The position numbers were made by a program, and so were the translations under genes. A stretch of DNA of 64,000 nucleotides from Winogradskyella jejuensis (lineage in GTDB: Bacteria > Bacteroidota > Bacteroidia > Flavobacteriales > Flavobacteriaceae), in NCBI RefSeq assembly GCF_900129745.1, contig NZ_FQWS01000002.1:682001-746000 (forward strand). The letters run 5' to 3'. Under the pieces are notes generated by a model. The model did not search any database. It had not been told where the DNA came from and worked only from the letters and a program-made list of their open reading frames with translations. Every line of letters begins with the position of its first letter. Position 1 is the stretch's first letter. Below are positions 23,463-30,929 of this stretch, in pieces.

Positions 23463-25874
23463 TTATCTCAGCTTAGGAAAATCCGTAGGATTTGCCTCGT
23501 GCATCACATTGTAAATCGCTTCAAAAATATCTTCTACAGATGGTTTGGAAAAATAATCGCCGTCTGTACCATAAGCTGGTCTATGCGGTTTTGCCGCTAA
23601 CGTTTTTGGTTGACTGTCTAAATGTTTGTAGGCGTTCTGTTTGTTTAGTATTTCGTCTAAAATATATGCGGAAGCTCCACCAGAAACATCCTCGTCAATC
23701 ACCATTAAACGATTGGTTTTAGAAACACTTTTTACGATATCATGGTTAACATCAAAAGGTAGTAACGATTGTACGTCAATAATTTCGGCATTAATACCAA
23801 CTTCTTGCAATTCTTTTGCAGCCTGCTCAACTAGGCGCAGTGTTGAGCCGTAAGATACTAAAGTAATGTCTTCACCTTCTTTAATTGTTTCTACCACACC
23901 TATTGGTGTTTTAAACTTTCCAATGTTGTTTGGCATCTTTTCTTTAAGACGGTAACCGTTGAGACATTCTACAACTAAAGCAGGCTCATCACTTTCTAAA
24001 AGTGTATTGTAAAATCCAGCGGCTTTAGTCATATTTCTTGGTACAAGCACATGGATACCACGCACTAAATTAAGAATACCACCCATTTGTGAGCCAGAAT
24101 GCCAAATACCTTCTAAACGGTGACCACGTGTTCTTACAATTAGTGGTGCTTTCTGGCGCCCTTTTGTACGATAATGTACGGTTGCCAAATCGTCACTCAT
24201 TAATTGTAACGCATACAAGATATAATCTAAATATTGTATCTCTGCAATTGGGCGCAAACCACGCATGGCCATTCCAATTCCTGAACCTAAAATAGTGGCT
24301 TCTCTAATCCCAGTATCTGCTACTCGAAGTTCGCCATACTTAGCTTGTAGACCTTCTAGTCCTTGGTTTACATCACCAATATGTCCGGCATCTTCACCAA
24401 AAATCAACGCTTCTGGGTAATTGCCAAAAATAGCATCAAAATTATCTCTTAAGACGAGACGACCATCAACCTCTTCAGCATTTGTATCGTAAGTTGGTAA
24501 CACTTCAGTTTGGTTCAATGCTTTCTTCTCCGAATGGCTTAATAGATGTGAGCTGTATTTTGGCTGAATTGTTTCGATATAACTATTTATCCAATTTTGA
24601 AGCTCAGTTTTTTCTGAAGAACTTTCTGAAACTACATAACGTAAGGCTTTACGTGTTGCTGATAATATATCTTTACGAATTGGCTCATCTATTGAGGCTA
24701 AATCGTTTTTAAGTTTGGTAATGAAAACACCGTTAGCACTAGAGTTAGCAACGCGGTCTAATAAAGAAACGGCTTCGTCTCTTTCAGCTTTTATAGGGTT
24801 TATAAATGCAGACCAAGCGGCTTTTTTACCATCTCTTACGGCTTTTTTAATATCTTTTTCGATGGCTTTTAACGCCTCGTCAGTGGCGATGTTATTCTCT
24901 ATCATCCAAAGACGCATTTGTGCGTTACAGTCGTATTCTGCTTCCCAAGCTAAACGCGCTTCGTCTTTGTAACGCTCATGAGAACCAGAGGTTGAATGTC
25001 CTTGCGGCTGTGTTAATTCTTTTACGTGAATCATCACAGGCACATGCTCTTTGCGTGCTACTTGTGCCGCACGTTGGTAGGTGTCAATTAACTCAGCATA
25101 GTTCCAACCATTAACTCGGAAGATTTCATATCCATTTCCGTTTTCATCACGTTGAAAACCTTTTAATATTTCAGAGATATTTTCTTTAGTGGTTTGGTGT
25201 CTTGCATGTACAGAAATACCATATTCATCATCCCAAATGCTAATTACCATTGGTACTTGTAAAACCCCAGCTGCATTTATAGTTTCAAAAAACAAACCTT
25301 CACTTGTACTAGCATTACCAATAGTTCCCCAAGCGACTTCGTTTCCTTCTTTAGAAAATTTAGTGGTATCAATACCTTTTACATTTCGGTATATTTTAGA
25401 AGCCTGTGCTAGACCCAAAAGTCTTGGCATTTGCCCGGCAGTAGGAGAGATGTCTGCACTCGAGTTTTTCTGCTCTGTGAGATTTTTCCATTCGCCATTT
25501 TCATCTAAACTGTGCGTTGCAAAGTGTCCGCCCATTTGGCGACCAGCAGACATAGGCTCATCTTCTAAGTTAGTATTGGCATATAAGCCTGCAAAAAACT
25601 GCTCAATGGTTAGCTCACCAATAGCCATCATAAAGGTTTGGTCTCGGTAATACCCAGAGCGGAAGTCTCCATTTTGAAACGCTTTTGCCCAAGCAATTTG
25701 TGGTACTTCTTTACCGTCTCCAAAAATCCCGAATTTAGCCTTTCCTGTTAATACTTCGCGACGGCCTAGAAGGCTACACTCACGACTGGTCACTACAGTT
25801 TTGTAATCATTTAAAACTTCAGCTTTAAAATCTTCAAACGTAATCTCAGTTTTCGTATTTGTATTTGGCTTCAT
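23463..25874 (-). CDS. 2-oxoacid dehydrogenase E1, fused alpha and beta subunits
   Basis: An 803-residue fusion. Residues 1-430 match the E1 alpha subunit (GYYRDQTFMMAIGELTIEQF, GSHERYKDEARLAWEAEYD) and 460-803 match E1 beta (GEDAGHIGDVNQGLEGLQAKYG, RVADTGIREATILGSGIGMA, GIHVLVPRNMTKAAGF). It should decarboxylate a 2-oxoacid, probably branched-chain or pyruvate, and acylate the lipoyl group of E2. No E2 or E3 gene is nearby. Odd feature: the thiamine/Mg motif GDG...NN reads G186-N187-A188 ... D215-D216, as if Asp and Asn had been exchanged. A well-formed promoter lies directly upstream and a terminator downstream, so it is monocistronic. Confidence 0.9.
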   Translation of the reverse strand: MKPNTNTKTEITFEDFKAEVLNDYKTVVTSRECSLLGRREVLTGKAKFGIFGDGKEVPQIAWAKAFQNGDFRSGYYRDQTFMMAIGELTIEQFFAGLYANTNLEDEPMSAGRQMGGHFATHSLDENGEWKNLTEQKNSSADISPTAGQMPRLLGLAQASKIYRNVKGIDTTKFSKEGNEVAWGTIGNASTSEGLFFETINAAGVLQVPMVISIWDDEYGISVHARHQTTKENISEILKGFQRDENGNGYEIFRVNGWNYAELIDTYQRAAQVARKEHVPVMIHVKELTQPQGHSTSGSHERYKDEARLAWEAEYDCNAQMRLWMIENNIATDEALKAIEKDIKKAVRDGKKAAWSAFINPIKAERDEAVSLLDRVANSSANGVFITKLKNDLASIDEPIRKDILSATRKALRYVVSESSSEKTELQNWINSYIETIQPKYSSHLLSHSEKKALNQTEVLPTYDTNAEEVDGRLVLRDNFDAIFGNYPEALIFGEDAGHIGDVNQGLEGLQAKYGELRVADTGIREATILGSGIGMAMRGLRPIAEIQYLDYILYALQLMSDDLATVHYRTKGRQKAPLIVRTRGHRLEGIWHSGSQMGGILNLVRGIHVLVPRNMTKAAGFYNTLLESDEPALVVECLNGYRLKEKMPNNIGKFKTPIGVVETIKEGEDITLVSYGSTLRLVEQAAKELQEVGINAEIIDVQSLLPFDVNHDIVKSVSKTNRLMVIDEDVSGGASAYILDEILNKQNAYKHLDSQPKTLAAKPHRPAYGTDGDYFSKPSVEDIFEAIYNVMHEANPTDFPKLR

Positions 25875-25895
25875 AAATTGAATTTTTAGGTCTCA

Positions 25896-25926
25896 CAAAA
25901 GTAAGATATCTTTGGAAGCTACGCAA
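25896..25926 (-). promoter_or_regulatory. Bacteroidota-type promoter of the E1 gene
   Basis: Read on the minus strand: TTG (25924-25926), a 20-base spacer, then TACTTTTG (25896-25903), a full match to the TTG-N19/20-TAnnTTTG consensus. The ATG follows 21 bases after the -7 box, giving a leader of about 15 bases, which is typical for the group. Confidence 0.65.
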
Positions 25927-26027
25927 TGTCAAAAAGTGTTATAATTTTGAATTATTCTTCGTAATTTTGAAATAATTTACAAATTCTTCAAAAAAAGAAT
26001 AAAATTTAACATTTCAGTAAGAATATG

Positions 26028-28865
26028 TTAATACCATTTGCGTCTAAATAACCCTAGAAGTACTTGAGGGTCAACAGTAAACATAAAGCGGATTTTTTGG
26101 TCATAGCCAGGTTGAGCAATTTCCCAACCATTATTGGAATACAACGGTAAGAATATCTCAAAATAGTCTTCGACTAAATTTAGACGAATACCAGAATCGT
26201 AAACAAATTTTGCACTACTAAACTTATTCTTAACAAAACCTGCATCACCATAAAGTTGAATATATCGCCAAATGGAGGTACTAAAGTTAGCAGTGGCCAT
26301 CCATTGATTGGCAAAAGCTGTATCGAGTTGCGATTTAAAGCCACCTTCTGCTATAATGATTTGCTGACTAAATATTCCTGACGCTTCAGAACGCCCCAAA
26401 TAATTAAAATCGAATAAGTAATCCGTTGGACGGTCTAATGCAAAACTGAAAAAGTTAGAAGATGGGTCTGTATTGTTCTTTAGAAATGTACCTGCAAATA
26501 ATCTAAGATTATAATTGCGATTCTTTTTTGTGAGTTTTCTGAACTCATAATTTAGGGCAATCTTACTAAAGTTACTTGCCACTTGGAAGTCTGCAAAAAA
26601 TCTTGAAAAGTTAATAATTCCTGGACTAGAATGCACATATCTTAAGTTAAGGACGCTATAATCTGGCTCTGTTTCTAATTCTTCTAGGATAGCATCTGGC
26701 CCAATAGTTCTAGCAATATCTACGTAACGTAACCTTATAGTATGTCTTTTGTCAGACCTTAAGTCGTCTTTATCTCTAAACCCAAAGGTGACACTAGGTC
26801 TAATACGTCTAAAGAAAGCATCTTGCGCAAAAGATTGGTAACTGGCATCTATTCCGTATGAGACATTAAATAAATTGGTGTCTTCTAGATTATGGGTGTA
26901 AAATATATTTCCTGAACCGGTAATCGATTTTGAATTAAAAGCATATTGCGGAGAAAATCTATAATTTAAACGCTTTCGGAGAATGGTTTTGTTATATACT
27001 TTGGCACCTAGTGTAAATCCGTCATAGATGTTTTTAAACTCTGCAAGCGGCATTAAAAATACTTGGTTGTAGTATGGGTCTTCAACATCTTTGAATAACC
27101 TAAACTGAAGTGGTTTTGACCAAAATGAAGAACCATTGGTAGACTTGTAATTATCACGTTGGTTAAATTCTGGCACGACATTGTCATAGTCTAAAACCAA
27201 ACGCTCTGTATCGTAATTTGGGATTTTAAGTGTTTTAGAAGTACCTACACTGTCTATCCAAATTTTATTAACTACTGAATCGTTTTTTAAGCTAAATAAA
27301 GAAATAGGCATGGAATTATCACGCTTATTCTTAATAGTGAGCTGAATAGAATCTTCAGTAGCGCTAACTTTGGTAAGCTTAAAATCTATTTTCTTTCTGG
27401 TATTGATATAATCTGTAAAGAACCAATCTATATCTTTTTCGGTTTTAGATTTTAAAAAAGTTTCAAAAGCACTTGTATTAACCTTTGTTAATTTACGTCT
27501 TTCAAGATAGTCTTTAGCTAAACTTCTAAAATCCATATCAATGGCATATTCGTCTAAGTAGTTGAAACCTACACCAGTTTTATATCGTCCAGCTATATTA
27601 GCGTTGAACTTTGTCAAAGAATCTTTTGAAGTTGTGATGGCTTGGTCATTATTTTTTCTAGCCACTTCCATAGAATAGAGGAAGTATTTGGCATTATAAT
27701 CTAAATCTGCAATATGAAATGAACGTATGCCCCAAACTTTAGCTAAAGTTCCCAATAGTTTGCTATCTGGGTAGTAATCCTCAACATATTTCATTAAAAA
27801 ATAGATAATTAGGCCATCATTGAGCCAATGGTCCTTACGAGGATTTACTAAGTGTGTGTTGTAGATGTATTTGTTCAATGCAGTTTTTAATAGCTTTAAT
27901 TCGTATTGAAAACCGCTTTTAAAAGGTCTTAAAAAACTTGGTAATTGGTTGAGACCATAAAGTGGATTCTTGTTGTAATCTATTTGGCTTACCAATAAAC
28001 GCTCATGTGGATACTCACCAAGATTATCGGTTAGAAATTTAGTTACTCTATCTGTAATTATAGCTTTGTCTTGTGGAGATAAACCTTTTTCAACAATATC
28101 TGAAACTAAGGTGAAATCGTCTGTAGTGACTTGGTTAAACGCCTTCAGTTTATTCAGCGAAAGATAAGTGTCAACACGGTCATTACCTTTTAGAGTTACT
28201 GTTTTTAAATCAGATTCAATTTCTTCTACTGTATTTAATTCTGAAGTTAGATAGAATTCTTTTGGGAAAGTTAGTTTTATGCTAACGTCCGACTTTGGTA
28301 TATATAAATCATCTAAATTTTTATTACTGTAATACTGCCAATTTCCATCATACACAGCAGGTGTGAGATACCAATATTTAAGTTCTAAATTACCTGAATT
28401 GGTATAACCATAATCTGTAAAAGAGGCATCAGGCAATTTAATAACATAATTGAGCTCAATGCTATAAGACTCATTTGGTAATAGCGGATTTGCTAGCGTT
28501 ACTTTTAAGACATCTATTTGATTCTCTAGATGATTATTGCTAAGTGTGTTCCCTTTACTATCTGTAATTTTTGAAATCGTAGTAAAGCCTCTTTGTCTGT
28601 CTTTTGCTAAATGAAATTTGGTGCTAAACTCTTCTTCAAATCGCTTGGCTAAAGCTGTAGATTTTGTAGCGTAACTATTATTCCAATCGCTTAGAAACAC
28701 TTCTCTTAGCGTATCATTTGACGCGTTTTGATAAACTATAGTCTGTTTAATGTTTATGGTGCGTTCTTCAGGATTAACGTTACCTTCGACTGATATCTTG
28801 TTTTGACTATACCCTACAGCTGAAAAAACACAAAGTAAAAATGATATGATTTTCAATTTAATCAA
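26028..28865 (-). CDS. M1-peptidase-like protein without zinc site, fused to an outer-membrane barrel
   Basis: A 945-residue exported protein with a signal peptide ending in GYSQ. Residues 22-240 resemble the beta-sandwich N-domain of M1 aminopeptidases; 270-480 resemble the gluzincin catalytic domain (WLNDG at 347-351 aligns with the WLNEG of active enzymes). The zinc signature HExxH-x18-E is replaced by K327-TAL-N331-x18-D350: the spacing is exact, but every ligand and the catalytic Glu is gone. From about 600 on the sequence is a series of amphipathic strands ending in an aromatic residue (RRKWY), as in outer-membrane barrels. I read it as a non-enzymatic, possibly binding or scaffolding, surface protein. 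The nuclease gene upstream overlaps it by 4 bases. Confidence 0.72.
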   Translation of the reverse strand: MIKLKIISFLLCVFSAVGYSQNKISVEGNVNPEERTINIKQTIVYQNASNDTLREVFLSDWNNSYATKSTALAKRFEEEFSTKFHLAKDRQRGFTTISKITDSKGNTLSNNHLENQIDVLKVTLANPLLPNESYSIELNYVIKLPDASFTDYGYTNSGNLELKYWYLTPAVYDGNWQYYSNKNLDDLYIPKSDVSIKLTFPKEFYLTSELNTVEEIESDLKTVTLKGNDRVDTYLSLNKLKAFNQVTTDDFTLVSDIVEKGLSPQDKAIITDRVTKFLTDNLGEYPHERLLVSQIDYNKNPLYGLNQLPSFLRPFKSGFQYELKLLKTALNKYIYNTHLVNPRKDHWLNDGLIIYFLMKYVEDYYPDSKLLGTLAKVWGIRSFHIADLDYNAKYFLYSMEVARKNNDQAITTSKDSLTKFNANIAGRYKTGVGFNYLDEYAIDMDFRSLAKDYLERRKLTKVNTSAFETFLKSKTEKDIDWFFTDYINTRKKIDFKLTKVSATEDSIQLTIKNKRDNSMPISLFSLKNDSVVNKIWIDSVGTSKTLKIPNYDTERLVLDYDNVVPEFNQRDNYKSTNGSSFWSKPLQFRLFKDVEDPYYNQVFLMPLAEFKNIYDGFTLGAKVYNKTILRKRLNYRFSPQYAFNSKSITGSGNIFYTHNLEDTNLFNVSYGIDASYQSFAQDAFFRRIRPSVTFGFRDKDDLRSDKRHTIRLRYVDIARTIGPDAILEELETEPDYSVLNLRYVHSSPGIINFSRFFADFQVASNFSKIALNYEFRKLTKKNRNYNLRLFAGTFLKNNTDPSSNFFSFALDRPTDYLFDFNYLGRSEASGIFSQQIIIAEGGFKSQLDTAFANQWMATANFSTSIWRYIQLYGDAGFVKNKFSSAKFVYDSGIRLNLVEDYFEIFLPLYSNNGWEIAQPGYDQKIRFMFTVDPQVLLGLFRRKWY

Positions 28866-30163
28866 CGTGCAATAATAAATTTAACAGGGTTGATATTAGT
28901 ATCAGAAAATCTTAAGTAATAAATACCATTGCTTAAAGAAGAAACATCAATGGTCTCTTGTAAATTAGTATTTGTTCTTTTAGCTATGATTTGCTGACCA
29001 ATGGCATTGTAAATACTGAATGTTTTGTTGCGGAGTAGTGGAGAGCTTAGCTTTAAAACAAGTTGATATTTTACAATATTTTTTTCTAAAATTTTTATTT
29101 CAGTTGCATTTACCACTTCGGTACTTAATAGTTGGTCATCGATTTCAACTTCCATAACAACAGGAAGGTGATCACTAAAATTATGTAATGCTTCCCTTAG
29201 GTTGAATGTATAACCTGTATTATTATCTGGGTTTCCGCTATCTGCTCCTTCAGCACAATCTATTGAGTTTATGGCGCGATTAAAACAATCGGTTTCTTTA
29301 TTATTACCATATGCTTCGTAGCTGTTAGTTACATATCTTAAATTGTTTGATGAATTTAAGAGATTGGTAGAACTTAAGAGGAAATCGAAACGGTCATCAA
29401 ATCCGCCAGCTGCACCACCAAGCCCAAATGTAGTACGTGTAGACTGCGTAAACACGTCTACGAATTGACTTCCTGTATCACTCCACTCTCCAACTCTGTT
29501 TACAGGGTCTACAAATGGAATATTGTTGCTAGTATCTACTAATAATTGAAATGCAGGTTCAGAAGCGCGGTAAAGATTTAAATCACCACCAAAAATTACG
29601 TTGCTATTTGCAGGAATGGTACTTAAATAGTCATCAAGTTCTTCAACCATTAATAGTCTTTTTTGGGCGTCTTCTGGAGAATCAGAAGCTTTTAAATGTC
29701 CAACGATTATGTAAGCCTCAATTGGGTTAGAAGCTTTGTCTACAGTATTAAAGAGAATTTTGTAAACGTTAAAGTCTCTAATATTGGTTTGTACAATAAC
29801 TTCATCTGTTATACTTAACTTGGTTTTATTGTAATAGAACAAACCATGTAAACCATCAGCTCCAGGCGGTTCAAAATCTGAGGTATTGGATACAAAAGTT
29901 GCCGATTCATAATCTGAACTAATAATATTCTGAGCAATACTTAAGACAGAATTAGCTCCTGTTTCATTATTCAACTCACAGACTAAAAGCAAATCTGGTT
30001 GGTAACTTCCTAAGATAAACTCGAGATTATCTTCTCTGTTTGGAAGCGTATTTTCTAATGGGTAATTAAGAAGATTGTAAAACATCACTTTAAATGTTTC
30101 TTGAGCATAACCACAAAAACCAAATAAAAGTACAATCCCAAATCCTATAATCTTCTTTTTCAC
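28862..30163 (-). CDS. secreted endonuclease/exonuclease/phosphatase with T9SS sorting domain
   Basis: A 433-residue protein with a signal peptide ending in GYAQ. The body is the EEP fold: FYNLLNYP, LLVCELNN, VGHLKAS, FGGDLNLYR, and NFSDHLPVVMEVE, with the catalytic His/Asp in the last block. The final ~80 residues (from KNIVKYQLVL, then FSIYNAIGQQII, SLSNGIYYLRFSD, VKFIIAR) form a type A T9SS sorting domain, so it should be exported across the outer membrane. It may be an extracellular DNase or phosphodiesterase used for phosphate or nucleic acid acquisition. Its stop overlaps the start of the M1-like gene (ATGA). Confidence 0.88.
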   Translation of the reverse strand: MKKKIIGFGIVLLFGFCGYAQETFKVMFYNLLNYPLENTLPNREDNLEFILGSYQPDLLLVCELNNETGANSVLSIAQNIISSDYESATFVSNTSDFEPPGADGLHGLFYYNKTKLSITDEVIVQTNIRDFNVYKILFNTVDKASNPIEAYIIVGHLKASDSPEDAQKRLLMVEELDDYLSTIPANSNVIFGGDLNLYRASEPAFQLLVDTSNNIPFVDPVNRVGEWSDTGSQFVDVFTQSTRTTFGLGGAAGGFDDRFDFLLSSTNLLNSSNNLRYVTNSYEAYGNNKETDCFNRAINSIDCAEGADSGNPDNNTGYTFNLREALHNFSDHLPVVMEVEIDDQLLSTEVVNATEIKILEKNIVKYQLVLKLSSPLLRNKTFSIYNAIGQQIIAKRTNTNLQETIDVSSLSNGIYYLRFSDTNINPVKFIIAR

Positions 30164-30172
30164 AGTTTTTGT

Positions 30173-30859
30173 TTAGAAATTAGGGCTTAATTCAGATTTT
30201 TCGTAGAAGTTGTTTAGTATACTCACAACTTCGTCTGCTGTGTCTACTACATGAATCAAATCAATATCTTTTGGACTAATATTACCTTCGGTAAGTAATG
30301 TGTTTTTAATCCAATCGACTAATCCACCCCAAAATTTAGTTCCAACCAAAACAATAGGGAAGGTGTCTATTTTATGAGTTTGTATTAGGGTGATAGCTTC
30401 AAACAATTCATCGAGAGTACCAAAGCCACCGGGCATAACTACAAAACCTTGGGAGTATTTTACGAACATAACCTTACGAACAAAGAAATAATCGAAATCT
30501 AAGCTCTTATCAGAATCTATATAGGGATTATCGTGTTGCTCAAAAGGTAATTCTATATTTAAACCAACAGATGTCCCACCAGCAATGTGTGCACCTTTGT
30601 TACCAGCCTCCATAATACCAGGTCCACCACCAGTGATAACACCATAACCACTATCTACAATCTTACTAGCAACCTCTTCAGCTAATTTGTAATATTCATG
30701 GTCTGGTTTTGTACGTGCCGACCCAAATATTGAAACACAAGGCCCAATTTTACTCAGTTTTTCATACCCATTTACAAATTCTCCCATGATTTTAAAAATC
30801 GCCCATGAGTCGTTTGTTTTTATTTCGTTCCAGCCTTTATAGTGTTTTTCTTTTCTCAT
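30173..30859 (-). CDS. LOG family protein (TIGR00730 type)
   Basis: A 228-residue Rossmann-fold protein of the LOG family. It has SIFGSARTKPD, GGGPGIMEAGNKGAH, and the signature MPGGFGTLDELFEAI with the catalytic residues. LOG proteins release cytokinin-type nucleobases from nucleoside monophosphates; in bacteria many act as AMP/nucleotide 5'-monophosphate phosphoribohydrolases. It is in the same direction as uvrA, 70 bases downstream of it, and 9 bases before the T9SS nuclease gene. Length is normal for this longer subgroup. Confidence 0.88.
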   Translation of the reverse strand: MRKEKHYKGWNEIKTNDSWAIFKIMGEFVNGYEKLSKIGPCVSIFGSARTKPDHEYYKLAEEVASKIVDSGYGVITGGGPGIMEAGNKGAHIAGGTSVGLNIELPFEQHDNPYIDSDKSLDFDYFFVRKVMFVKYSQGFVVMPGGFGTLDELFEAITLIQTHKIDTFPIVLVGTKFWGGLVDWIKNTLLTEGNISPKDIDLIHVVDTADEVVSILNNFYEKSELSPNF

Positions 30860-30929
30860 TTATTTTGATTGTTAAGTTGATTCAGTTCTAGCTCTTTTGA
30901 AAGTCTGTCTTTGAGATTTCCAAAGCTTG

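Noticed and set aside
25189-25650. 153-codon plus-strand frame inside the E1 gene
   Set aside because: It lies wholly antisense to a conserved enzyme domain and has no recognisable motif.
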